Shown: positions 49,214 to 57,572 of the stretch, in pieces
How positions within the stretch are numbered: the first letter of the stretch is position 1
Layout of the letters: every line of letters starts with the position of its first letter
Assembly (NCBI GenBank): GCA_947495575.1
Contig: CANLZL010000001.1
Location: 682,001-746,000 of the forward strand
Direction of reading: 5' to 3'
DNA from: an uncultured Nioella sp.
GTDB lineage: Bacteria > Pseudomonadota > Alphaproteobacteria > Rhodobacterales > Rhodobacteraceae
Length of the DNA: 64,000 bases
Program-made: the position numbers and the translations under genes
Notes under the pieces: generated by a model
What the model saw: the letters and a program-made list of their open reading frames with translations, nothing else
Database searches by the model: none
What the model was told of the DNA's origin: nothing

Positions 49214-51897
49214 TGCTGACCCTTGATGGGCTGGTCGCCATTTGCCTTCTCTATGTGGCGGGCCTGTTTGGGATCGCCTTTTGGGTTGAACGTCGGGCAG
49301 CGGCAGGGCAGGTGCGCTGGCTGAACTCGCCTTTGATTTACACGCTGTCGCTGTCGATCTACACAACCGCCTGGACCTTTTACGGTGCCGTCGGCTCTGC
49401 CGCGCGGACGGGGTTGGAGTTCATGACCATTTATCTGGGGCCGACATTGGTCTTTGTGGGGTGGTTCTGGCTGCTTAGAAAACTTGTGCGCATCGGGCGG
49501 GCTCAGCGCATCACGTCGATCGCGGATATGATCTCCAGCCGCTACGGGAAATCAGGTGGATTGGCGGCGCTGGTGACGGTTCTGGCTGTGACGGGTGCGA
49601 CACCTTATCTGGCTCTGCAATTGCAGTCGGTCACACTGTCGTTTTCTGTATTTGCCGAACCGGGGCGCATTATGCCCTTGGGGGATGATATCACCTCGAT
49701 CTGGGTGGCGGGCGGTTTGGCCTTGTTCACGATCATTTTTGGCACCCGGTCGCTGGATGTAAATGAACGCCATCCCGGCCTTGTGTCGGCCATTGCGGTA
49801 GAAGCTGTGGTCAAACTCGCGGCCCTTTTGGCAGTGGGAGTTTTCGTTGTCTGGGGTGTGGCAGAGGGGCCATCGGATATCCTGCAACGGATTGAGGAAA
49901 GTCCGATTTCGCAATGGACGTCAAATGGCGCCAGATGGGTTGGGCTGACGGTTCTGTCTGCGGCTGCGATTGTTTGCCTTCCACGAATGTTTCAGGTTCT
50001 GGTCGTGGAGAACGCCAATGAACGGCACTTGGCGACGGCCTCTTGGGCCTTTCCGCTGTATCTGCTGTGCATGTGCCTGTTCGTCCTGCCCATCGCCGTG
50101 GTTGGCCTGCAAACGATGCCAGACGGATCCAACCCTGACCTTTATGTCCTGAGCCTGCCGCTGCACCTGAACCAAAGTGGACTGGCCTTGCTGGCATTTT
50201 TGGGCGGGTTTTCCTCGGCCACTTCAATGGTAATTGTGGCAGCGCTTGCCTTGTCGACCATGTTATCCAACCACATTATTGTGCCGATCTGGTTGCGGGT
50301 GACGCGCGGCGAGGACCCGATGTCGGGCGACATGCGGCGGGTTGCATTGATGGCGCGCCGGTTGAGCATCATTGGCATAATGGCGCTTGGTCTTATTTAT
50401 TACCGCCTGTCGACCGGAACCGAGGCCTTGGCCTCGATCGGACTTATTGCCTTTCTTGGCGTGGCTCAGGTCCTTCCGGCTTTGCTGGGGGGAATTTTCT
50501 GGCGCGGGGCGACGCGGGTGGGTGCAGGCGCCGGGATCGGTGCGGGATTTGCAATTTGGGCATGGGTCCTGTTGTTGCCGAATGCCGCCACTTCGGGCCT
50601 GATGCCGGGATTGATGGAAAATGGTCCCTTCGGCATCCAATGGCTCAGCCCTCTGACGCCGCTTGGCCTGGCTGAAGCCGACCCGCTGCTCACGGCGATG
50701 GTCCTGTCCCTTGGGGTGAATACGTTCTTGTTCACGTTGGTTTCGCTGATCACCTTCCCAACCCCGCTGGAACGGCTGCAGGGTGCGCAGTTTGTGAATG
50801 TTTTTGATCATTCCGCCCCGGTTCTGGGCTGGCAGGGCGGGGCGGCGGCGGCGGATGATCTGTTGACGATGGCGCAGCGGATCCTGGGTACTGGCCGCGC
50901 CGGCCGCATGTTTCAACAGGCCGCCGCGAAACAGGGTCGGGGGCAGGGCCTGCCTGATCCTGATCCCGATTTCCTGAAAATGCTGGAGCGCGAACTGGCA
51001 GGCTCGGTCGGGGCCGCAACCGCACACGCGATGGTCTATCAGATCACTGGTGGGGCAACGGTATCGGTGCGCGAATTGCTGGCCGTGGCAGATGAAACCG
51101 CGCAAATGATGGAATATTCCAGCCGGTTGGAACAGCAGAGCTCGGAATTGACCCGCACGGCCAAACGCCTGCGGGAAGCCAATGAAAAGCTGACCGACCT
51201 GGCCGAACAAAAAGATGCCTTCCTGAGCCAGATCAGCCACGAATTGCGCACGCCCATGACGTCGATCCGGGCGTTTTCCGAATTGCTGATGCAGCAAGAC
51301 GGGCTGACGGATGAGACCCGGGAACGGTTTTCGCGCATCATCCACACAGAGAGCATGCGATTGACGCGGCTATTGGACGACTTGCTGGACCTGAGCGTGC
51401 TGGAACATGGCCGGGTCAGTTTGAATGAAAGTGTGGTCACGCTGTCGGATGTGTTGGACCGGGCCGAAGCCGCAGCAGGCGTTTTGGAGGCATCTGGCCG
51501 GGTCGAGATCATCCGTGACCGTGCCGAAGAAGAGATCGAGCTGGTCACAGACCCCGACCGTCTGGCGCAGGTCTTTATCAACCTTATTTCCAACGCCCAG
51601 AAATATTGTGATGCCGCCCATCCCAAATTGCGGATTTCGGTATCGCGCGACAATTCGGGCCGTGTCTATGTTGGCTTCACCGATAATGGGCGTGGTATTC
51701 CCGACCGAAAACAGGCGCTGATTTTTGAGAAGTTCACCCGGCTTGAAACCACCCGCGATGCCCAAGGGGCAGGGCTGGGTCTGGCGATCAGCCGAGAGAT
51801 CATGGCCCGCCTGGGGGGCGGGTTAAGCTATGTCGCGGGGCAGGGCGGGGCCAGTTTCAGAGTGCAATTGCCCGCACGGGCTTTGCGCGCGGCTTGA
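49213..51897 (+). CDS. Sensor histidine kinase with N-terminal sodium/solute symporter domain
   Basis: An 894-residue fusion. Residues 1 to about 500 form an SLC5 (PutP-like) transporter with about 13 membrane spans (SIYTTAWTFYGAVGSAARTGLEFMTIYLGP; FQVLVVENANERHLATASWAFPLYLL; NQSGLALLAFLGGFSSATSMVIVAAL). Residues about 590-665 are a coiled linker (ELLAVADETAQMMEYSSRLEQQSSEL...). The HisKA phospho-site is His676 in SQISHELRTPMTSIRAF, followed by an HATPase domain (NLISNAQKY, DNGRGIPD, GAGLGLAISREIM). There is no attached receiver. Relatives (CbrA, CrbS, MctS) sense histidine, acetate or other carboxylates. ATG overlaps the upstream stop. Confidence 0.94.
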   Translation: MLTLDGLVAICLLYVAGLFGIAFWVERRAAAGQVRWLNSPLIYTLSLSIYTTAWTFYGAVGSAARTGLEFMTIYLGPTLVFVGWFWLLRKLVRIGRAQRITSIADMISSRYGKSGGLAALVTVLAVTGATPYLALQLQSVTLSFSVFAEPGRIMPLGDDITSIWVAGGLALFTIIFGTRSLDVNERHPGLVSAIAVEAVVKLAALLAVGVFVVWGVAEGPSDILQRIEESPISQWTSNGARWVGLTVLSAAAIVCLPRMFQVLVVENANERHLATASWAFPLYLLCMCLFVLPIAVVGLQTMPDGSNPDLYVLSLPLHLNQSGLALLAFLGGFSSATSMVIVAALALSTMLSNHIIVPIWLRVTRGEDPMSGDMRRVALMARRLSIIGIMALGLIYYRLSTGTEALASIGLIAFLGVAQVLPALLGGIFWRGATRVGAGAGIGAGFAIWAWVLLLPNAATSGLMPGLMENGPFGIQWLSPLTPLGLAEADPLLTAMVLSLGVNTFLFTLVSLITFPTPLERLQGAQFVNVFDHSAPVLGWQGGAAAADDLLTMAQRILGTGRAGRMFQQAAAKQGRGQGLPDPDPDFLKMLERELAGSVGAATAHAMVYQITGGATVSVRELLAVADETAQMMEYSSRLEQQSSELTRTAKRLREANEKLTDLAEQKDAFLSQISHELRTPMTSIRAFSELLMQQDGLTDETRERFSRIIHTESMRLTRLLDDLLDLSVLEHGRVSLNESVVTLSDVLDRAEAAAGVLEASGRVEIIRDRAEEEIELVTDPDRLAQVFINLISNAQKYCDAAHPKLRISVSRDNSGRVYVGFTDNGRGIPDRKQALIFEKFTRLETTRDAQGAGLGLAISREIMARLGGGLSYVAGQGGASFRVQLPARALRAA

Positions 51898-51973
51898 CGA
51901 AATTTTAACCCTAAGAAGAGGATAAAGGGCGTGACTGCGGGCAGAAATGGCCCGAGGTCAAAGGAAAGATGTC

Positions 51974-52978
51974 ATGCCCGATCCTGGCTTCAACGCCGCA
52001 TTAAGACGGAAAATTCAGCGCAGCGATGCACCGCCGCGCGGCAAGGTATTGCGCCCCGAAGGTGTGGGGCTGGCCCTATCGCGGGCGCTGCGCAAGGCCG
52101 CCACTCCGTTTGATGGCCTGTTGCTTGATCCCAAGGCCGCTGACCCGGTTTGGGATTTGGATCTGAAAGAGGGTTTGGCCGCATTACCCGCCCATCGGAT
52201 GACAGTTGTCCTTGAAGATGGGCGCGGTGCGCGCGGCCTGTGCGTTTTGGAAAACACCGTTGTTGATGCGCTGGTCGAGGTTCAGACAACAGGAAAAGTG
52301 GATCAGCCCAACGGCCTGATCCGGCCTGCCACCCAAATCGACGCTGTTCTGACCCGGGATTTCATCGGCCTCTTCCTGACGGCTTTTGAGGGTGAGTTGG
52401 CCAGCGCTGTTGGTGTCAACTGGCCCAGGGGGCTGACCTATGGCACCCATATCACCGACCCAAAGCAGCTGGACCTCTTGTTGCCGAACTGCCCTCATCA
52501 TCTGTTTCGGGTCGGTTTGGAGTTGGGCGGCGGCCTCAAATCGGGTGACATTGTGGTGCTGGTTCCCGCGACCGGGCCGGTCCTGATCGAGGAAAGTGGC
52601 TCTGATGCTTCCAACCGTAGCTTTGGACCTGCCTGGACGGAAACAATCAACGCTGCGCGGGTCTGCCTTGAAGGCATTGTTCTGCGACGCAAAGTGACGC
52701 TTGCCGAATTGGAAGCGATGGCCGTCGGTGACATCCTGAAGCTGGATCGATCGGATTTGGCCGGTCTTCCGTTTCTGGATGTGAACGGGCATGAGGTGTT
52801 GCGGGCGCGGCTTGGAAAACAAGGCAGCAAACGGGCTATCGCATTGAACGCGTCGGCGCGGCTGGCGGCGGTTCCGGCCGAAACAGCAGACAATCCCGGT
52901 CCCGTCGAAACCGGCACTGATGGCCCGGGGGTTGCCTTGGCCCGTGAGGTTGCTGCCGCAAGCGCCGCCGAAGAATAA
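51974..52978 (+). CDS. FliM/FliN-like protein with C-terminal SpoA (switch) domain
   Basis: A 334-residue protein. The middle (about residues 85-205) has the FliM middle-domain look (DAVLTRDFIGLFLTAFEGELA, then LFRVGLELGGGLKSGDIVVLVPA), and residues about 230-292 read as a SpoA/FliN domain (VTLAELEAMAVGDILKLDRSDLAGLPFLDVNGHEVLRARLGKQGSKRAIAL). FliM normally forms the flagellar C-ring and binds CheY-P. No flagellar or chemotaxis gene is in the window; this one is 76 bp downstream of a sensor kinase that has a receiver-only partner. ATG 51974 follows AAGGAAAG. A type III secretion or orphan switch role is an alternative. Confidence 0.78.
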   Translation: MPDPGFNAALRRKIQRSDAPPRGKVLRPEGVGLALSRALRKAATPFDGLLLDPKAADPVWDLDLKEGLAALPAHRMTVVLEDGRGARGLCVLENTVVDALVEVQTTGKVDQPNGLIRPATQIDAVLTRDFIGLFLTAFEGELASAVGVNWPRGLTYGTHITDPKQLDLLLPNCPHHLFRVGLELGGGLKSGDIVVLVPATGPVLIEESGSDASNRSFGPAWTETINAARVCLEGIVLRRKVTLAELEAMAVGDILKLDRSDLAGLPFLDVNGHEVLRARLGKQGSKRAIALNASARLAAVPAETADNPGPVETGTDGPGVALAREVAAASAAEE

Positions 52979-53318
52979 TGGGTGCCATATGCTCTGACAT
53001 TGTTCTGCACTTCGAAACAATGCTGACGGGCCCAAAGCGGGTCGGTATTGGTCGGCAATCGAGCAAGATTGTGACAAGAGAGCGGCACAGTTTCAGAGGC
53101 CGTAAGCGGAACCGCAGTTTAATATATTGAAAATAAACAGTTAAATTGCCTTGGTGAGATGCCAAACTTTGCCCGCACGAACCCCAAAATTCTCCCCATC
53201 CTCTTGAAATGGCCTTTGAACTGAACAGGTCCCTTCCATTTTTCGTCAAAATTGAGGGGCATTCTAGGACCATCGCAAAACCAAAGGCACCGGATCAATC
53301 CGGGCAGGAGACAAGCGC
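52979..53318. other. Intergenic region with no supported gene
   Basis: 340 bases between the FliM-like gene and the lipoprotein gene. The second half is AT-rich and should hold the lipoprotein promoter. I found no ORF with a ribosome site, no terminator with a T-run and no clear repeat. Confidence 0.6.
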
Positions 53319-53933
53319 ATGAAACGTATCGCACTCGCACTTCTGGGCCTCGCCGCGCTCGGCGTTTCGGCCTGTTCCACCGTCCCTAATGTGGACGTGA
53401 CACAAAACATCACCATTCCTGGCAGCTTGCCAACGCAAGCTTTCGCGGCCGATTGGAATGTGCAGGAAATTGACATTCGTGTTCCGGTTGAGCTGGAGGT
53501 TTCCGAAGCAAACACGTTGAAACCCGGCGCGGACATTGTCTGGCGCGAAGATCCCATTGGAAACCGCCATGAGCAGGTCCAAGCCATCATGTTCGAGGCC
53601 ATGGAATTTGCCCTGCGCCCGCTGGACGGCACCACCCCTGTTATCGTCGAGATCGAAATGACTCGGTTCCACGCACTGAGCGAACGCGCCCGCTATACCA
53701 TTGGCGGCGAACATGAGGTTGAATTCCTCTTTACCGTTCGTCATGCCGAAACCGGTCAACCGCTTACCGGGCCCCGGCCCATCGACTTGACCTTCCGCGC
53801 CTTGGGTGGCTCACGCGCCATCGCCTCTGAACGGCAGGGCATCTTCCAGCGTGACCGTATCCAAAGCCAGGTCATCGGTTGGGCAAGACGCGAATTCGGA
53901 TTGGTGGTTGATACACCGAGCGGCGTTTCCTGA
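53319..53933 (+). CDS. Lipoprotein of unknown function (DUF6778-like)
   Basis: A 204-residue lipoprotein. The signal is MKRIALALLGLAALGVSAC with lipobox VSAC (Cys19 lipidated). The mature part contains DWNVQEIDIRVPVELEVSEANTLKPGADIVWREDPIGNRHEQVQAIMFEAMEFAL and a beta-rich C-terminal half. I associate this with a Rhodobacterales-restricted family of unknown function. A GCAGGAGA lies upstream of the ATG. Its stop lies 40 bp before the RNA methyltransferase gene on the same strand. Confidence 0.85.
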   Translation: MKRIALALLGLAALGVSACSTVPNVDVTQNITIPGSLPTQAFAADWNVQEIDIRVPVELEVSEANTLKPGADIVWREDPIGNRHEQVQAIMFEAMEFALRPLDGTTPVIVEIEMTRFHALSERARYTIGGEHEVEFLFTVRHAETGQPLTGPRPIDLTFRALGGSRAIASERQGIFQRDRIQSQVIGWARREFGLVVDTPSGVS

Positions 53934-53973
53934 CCCCGTTTCCAATTCCAAAGAATCCCGGTAAGGGGGGCGT

Positions 53974-55176
53974 ATGACAACGCCCCCCTTATCCGTTTTA
54001 CGCCTGAAACCAAAGGCTGACGCCCGCCGTATCCGCCATGGCCATCCCTGGGCCTGGTCTGATGAGCTTGTGCTCGATCGTCGTTCCAAGGCTATTCCCG
54101 CCGGTACAATAGCCGTGTTGGAGGATGCCGATCGCCAGCGGCTTGCGCTTGGCATTGCCAGCCCCGCCCAAAAAATTGCCTTTCGCGTCCTCGACCGAGA
54201 TCCGGATGCCGAGATCAATGCCGATTGGATGCACGCGCGCCTTTCTGCGGCGCTGAACGCGCGTAACGCGCTTTATGATCACCCTTATTATCGCCTGATC
54301 CATGCCGAAGGTGACGCGCTGCCGGGGCTGATCGTGGACCGGTTTGACGATGTTCTGGTCCTGCAACCCAACGCAATTTGGCTGGAAGAACGGATCGACC
54401 TGATCGCAGATATCCTTCTGGATCTGACCGGCACCAAAACACTGGTAAAAAATGGCACCAGCCGCGCCCGCGCTTTGGAAGGATTGGAGGAAGAGCTTTC
54501 CGTTTTACACGGGACCGCGCCAGACGGGCCAATCCATGTGCCGATGAATGGCGCGACCTATCTGGCCGACGTGATGGAAGGACAAAAGACCGGGCTTTTC
54601 TTTGATCAGCGCCCAAACCACGCTTTTGTCGCCAATATGGCCAAAGACGCGCGTGTCCTCGATGTGTTTTCGCATGTCGGTGGCTTTGCACTGGCTGCGC
54701 TGGCGGGTGGCGCGGCTGAGGCTTTGTCGGTTGATGCCTCCACCCCTGCATTGACGCTGGCCGCAGGCGGGGCCGAGGCGATGGGCGTTTCAGACCGGTT
54801 TGCGACGCGCGCCGGGGATGCCTTTGCCGTGATGGAGGCCTTGGCAGGCGAAAGCGCGAAATTTGACATTGTCGTCGCCGACCCGCCCGCCTTTGCCCCT
54901 TCCAAAAACGCCCTTTCCCAGGGCTTGCGCGCCTATGAACGGGTTGCGCGTCTGGCGGCATCGCTGGTGGCACCGGGCGGTACGCTTGTCTTATGTTCCT
55001 GCTCACACGCGGCTGAATTGCCGAAATTCCGCCAGGCCTGTCTGCGCGGCATGGGCCGGGCCGGGCGCGATCCACGTCAGATCTATACAGGCTTTGCCGG
55101 GCCGGATCATCCGCAACACCCAAGCCTGTCCGAGACCGGCTATCTGAAAGCGCTGGCCTTCCGCCTGTTGCCATGA
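53974..55176 (+). CDS. Class I SAM-dependent 23S rRNA cytosine methyltransferase, RlmI-like
   Basis: A 400-residue enzyme. The N-terminal PUA domain (LRLKPKADARRIRHGHPWAWSDELVL...GTIAVLEDADRQRLALGIAS) binds RNA; a central RlmI-type domain has DALPGLIVDRFDDVLVLQ. The methyltransferase domain has EGQKTGLFFDQRPNHAFVAN near residue 193, the SAM motif VLDVFSHVGGFALAALAGGA near residue 228, DIVVADPPAFAPSKNAL near residue 305 and LVLCSCSHAAE near residue 340. E. coli RlmI makes m5C1962 in 23S rRNA; the two cysteine-containing motifs match. It overlaps the PIN gene by 4 bp. Confidence 0.93.
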   Translation: MTTPPLSVLRLKPKADARRIRHGHPWAWSDELVLDRRSKAIPAGTIAVLEDADRQRLALGIASPAQKIAFRVLDRDPDAEINADWMHARLSAALNARNALYDHPYYRLIHAEGDALPGLIVDRFDDVLVLQPNAIWLEERIDLIADILLDLTGTKTLVKNGTSRARALEGLEEELSVLHGTAPDGPIHVPMNGATYLADVMEGQKTGLFFDQRPNHAFVANMAKDARVLDVFSHVGGFALAALAGGAAEALSVDASTPALTLAAGGAEAMGVSDRFATRAGDAFAVMEALAGESAKFDIVVADPPAFAPSKNALSQGLRAYERVARLAASLVAPGGTLVLCSCSHAAELPKFRQACLRGMGRAGRDPRQIYTGFAGPDHPQHPSLSETGYLKALAFRLLP

Positions 55177-55724
55177 AGGCCTGTCTGGATGCCTGCGTGC
55201 TGTACCCAACGGTCATGCGCGAAATTTTGATGGGCGTCGCGGCGGCAGGGCTGTTCACGCCCATCTGGTCGGAACGGATCTGTGAGGAATGGCATCGCGC
55301 GGCCGAGCGTCGAGTGCCTGGCGACGGGGTGATCGCATCAGGTGAGATTGCCGCGCTCAACGCGCGATGGCCCAAGGCCAGATGCCCCGCCGCGCCGGAT
55401 CTTGAGGCACAGCTCTGGCTGCCGGACGCGCATGACATTCACGTTCTGGCAACGGCCCTTTCGGCGGAAGCCGACTGTATCATCACGCTCAATCTCAAAG
55501 ATTTTCCAAAGCGCGAACTGGCCGTGCATGGGGTCAACGCACGCCATCCCGATGAAGTTCTTTACGGGTTCTGGCTGCAATCTCCCGATCAGGTGGCGCA
55601 AATCGTTTCCAAAGTTCACGGCGTGGCGGAAACCCTGTCGGGCGAGACCATACCGCTCCGATCCCTTCTGAAACGCGCGCGATTGCCGCGTCTTGGCAAA
55701 GCGCTAACCTCTTCTTCTTTGTAG
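55173..55724 (+). CDS. PIN domain protein
   Basis: A 183-residue protein with a PIN nuclease-like domain: MKACLDACVLYP start (Asp6, first metal acid), WSERICEEWHRA near residue 30 (acidic pair), DAHDIHVLATALSAEADCIITLNLKDFP at about 88-115 (second Asp and the NLKDF acid). A 50-residue C-terminal extension follows. VapC toxins have the same fold, but there is no antitoxin gene beside it; instead it overlaps the RNA methyltransferase gene by 4 bp. A role in RNA processing or decay linked to that enzyme is a reasonable inference. Confidence 0.88.
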   Translation: MKACLDACVLYPTVMREILMGVAAAGLFTPIWSERICEEWHRAAERRVPGDGVIASGEIAALNARWPKARCPAAPDLEAQLWLPDAHDIHVLATALSAEADCIITLNLKDFPKRELAVHGVNARHPDEVLYGFWLQSPDQVAQIVSKVHGVAETLSGETIPLRSLLKRARLPRLGKALTSSSL

Positions 55725-55819
55725 AAATATCTTAGCCAGAGGCATCATGCGCGCGAAGGGCCTGTAGGGCCTGAGCGCGCGCGCCCGGGGCGATGCCGTT
55801 CAGGCAGCGCAATCCCTTG

Positions 55820-56506
55820 TCAGGCCTGCCACTTGTTTTCCAAGGCTTCGATGGCCTCAATCCGTTTGGGCGTTTTGGGATGGCTCATCATCCAGGCGGG
55901 CATTTGCCGGTTCGCGCCGCCTGCCAAATCGGTGAGCTTTTCCAGCAGAGATTTCTGCGGCGCGGTGCCAATGCCGGATTTGACCAGCAGGGCGGCGGCA
56001 TAGGCATCGGCCTCAAACTCGGCATCCCGGCTGAGGCGCGCGGCCACAAGCGACATCAGGACATCCACAACCCAGGGACCAATAAAGGGAATGAACCGTC
56101 CAATGAGCGAATTCAGGACCGCCCGCATCGCGTTCTGCCCGGAAAAATCAATCATTCGCCGCCGGGTATGACCAAGGGCGACATGGCCCAGCTCATGCGC
56201 GATCACGCTCACGAGTTCTTCGGCGCTGACTGCCCCAAGCCGGTATTTGTCATAAAGGCCGCGGGTCAGAAAAATGCGGCCATCGGGGGCAGCAAGACCA
56301 TTGACCATCTCAACTTCGTATAGATGCACACGAATACGCGGCAGCTCCAGCGCTGCGGCCATCCGATCGGTCAGGTTCTTGATTACAGGGTCGGCCAGTT
56401 CGGTCGAATTGGCAGAAAGCCGTGCCTTCGTTCGCCATGCCGATAAATGGTACATGATCAGCCCATAGGCTACGGCAAGCAGGATTGGTGTAAGGCGAAG
56501 GATCAT
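55820..56506 (-). CDS. M48 family zinc metalloprotease
   Basis: A 228-residue membrane protease with an N-terminal hydrophobic anchor (about residues 4-20), the zinc motif HELGH at 104-108 (SVIAHELGHVALGHTRRR), and the third ligand Glu in the DAEFEADAYAAALLVKSG stretch near residue 161. A hydrophobic segment (FIPFIGPWVVDVLMSLVAA) lies between. It is short relative to HtpX (about 290 residues) and closer to the small M48 peptidases of unknown substrate. It ends HPKTPKRIEAIEALEN, common in the family. Confidence 0.9.
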   Translation of the reverse strand: MILRLTPILLAVAYGLIMYHLSAWRTKARLSANSTELADPVIKNLTDRMAAALELPRIRVHLYEVEMVNGLAAPDGRIFLTRGLYDKYRLGAVSAEELVSVIAHELGHVALGHTRRRMIDFSGQNAMRAVLNSLIGRFIPFIGPWVVDVLMSLVAARLSRDAEFEADAYAAALLVKSGIGTAPQKSLLEKLTDLAGGANRQMPAWMMSHPKTPKRIEAIEALENKWQA

Positions 56507-56546
56507 GGCTTAGGAAATGGGGCCGGGATGGCCCCTTGGCAAGGTA

Positions 56547-57149
56547 TTATCTTGCCTGTTTACCATGCCTAAGAACCGACCGGATCCATAGCGCCATGGC
56601 AAAAGCCACGGCAAGCGCTGCGATCAAACCCACGATATTGCCCGCGATTTCGGCAACAGTCTCGATCTGGCTTGAAAATGCAAATCCCAGGCCGATATAG
56701 ACCGCCACCCATATAGCCTCACCTGTGACATCGGCCAAACTGTACCGCCGCCAGTCAAGCCCGGTTCCGCCTGCGATGAAATTGACCCAAGGCCCTAACG
56801 GCGCAATCAGCCATGTCGACAAAAAAACACCAAGGCCACCGCGCCGGTCAACCAAGGCCTCTGCCCGGGCAAGCGCGGCTTTCCTTGCCTGTCCGCGGGC
56901 CAGAAATTTCAGAACTTTCGCGCCGCCGAACCGGCCAATGGCGTAGCCGCATTGATCGCCCAAACAGGCGCCAGCAAAGGCTGCGACCAGAACATGCCAG
57001 AGAACAAGATCGCCAGAGGCGACAAAAGCGCCACCCGACAGCATCATTAGGGATGTCGGAATGGGCACCAGAAGGCAGGACAAAAAGGCCGAGGCAAAGA
57101 TGACATACGCGCCATAGGTGCTGACCAGAGAGAAAAAGGTTTCGCTCAT
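56547..57149 (-). CDS. DedA family integral membrane protein
   Basis: A 200-residue membrane protein with four to five spans: YGAYVIFASAFLSCLLVPIPTSLMMLSGGAFVASG, then GDQCGYAIGRFGGAKVLKFL near residue 65 and FLSTWLIAPLGPWVNFIAGGTGLDWRRYSLADVTGEAIW near residue 108. This is the DedA/SNARE-associated (VTT) domain, with the R.xxP.xxG-like element reduced to TWLIAPLGPWVNF. Members transport or scramble lipid carriers (undecaprenyl phosphate) and support membrane homeostasis. Its start overlaps the stop of the small upstream gene by 4 bp. Confidence 0.88.
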   Translation of the reverse strand: MSETFFSLVSTYGAYVIFASAFLSCLLVPIPTSLMMLSGGAFVASGDLVLWHVLVAAFAGACLGDQCGYAIGRFGGAKVLKFLARGQARKAALARAEALVDRRGGLGVFLSTWLIAPLGPWVNFIAGGTGLDWRRYSLADVTGEAIWVAVYIGLGFAFSSQIETVAEIAGNIVGLIAALAVAFAMALWIRSVLRHGKQAR

Positions 57150-57535
57150 TGGCCTGCCTCCTGGGTGGCAAGATAGGCCGCGATTGTCGCTTCAAGTTCG
57201 TCGATCAGCTGTTCAACGGAAAGCCCGCGCTCTTCGGCCATGCGGGCCAGCGGCCGCCCACGTCCATGGGCCTCATCCAACGCCAACGCTTCGCGCATGA
57301 CCTCTCTGGGAATACCCCAGGAATGAGCGACATATCCCGGGGTCATCCATGGCTGGACTTGTTGATTTTGATGCCGCGGATCAGACCAGTACACCCATGA
57401 TGCAGCCGTTTGGACGGCAAAGTATCCGGCGACAGCCAATGATAGCGCCAAGACAACGGTCGCGATGGGGGCCGCGCGCCAAATTCGTTTCACAAAACCC
57501 AGCATTTCTATCCGATCCGGTTTGGTTTCTTCCAT
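57146..57535 (-). CDS. Small membrane-anchored protein of unknown function, coupled to the DedA gene
   Basis: A 129-residue protein. An N-terminal cytosolic part (about 20 residues) precedes one membrane helix (APIATVVLALSLAVAGYFAVQTAASWVY), then about 80 soluble residues with a helix-turn-helix-like region (WGIPREVMREALALDEAHGRGRPLARMAEERGLSVEQLIDELEATIAAYL). I do not recognise a family. It ends in an ATGA overlap with the DedA gene, so the two are co-translated. A soluble periplasmic domain facing a lipid transporter would be a reasonable guess. Confidence 0.78.
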   Translation of the reverse strand: MEETKPDRIEMLGFVKRIWRAAPIATVVLALSLAVAGYFAVQTAASWVYWSDPRHQNQQVQPWMTPGYVAHSWGIPREVMREALALDEAHGRGRPLARMAEERGLSVEQLIDELEATIAAYLATQEAGQ

Positions 57536-57572
57536 TACACGGGCGTGCGCACACTTTCCGTCGCGAAAACTG

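Noticed and set aside
55173-55724. VapBC toxin-antitoxin system.
   Set aside because: There is no antitoxin-like small gene upstream or downstream; the upstream partner is an RNA methyltransferase.
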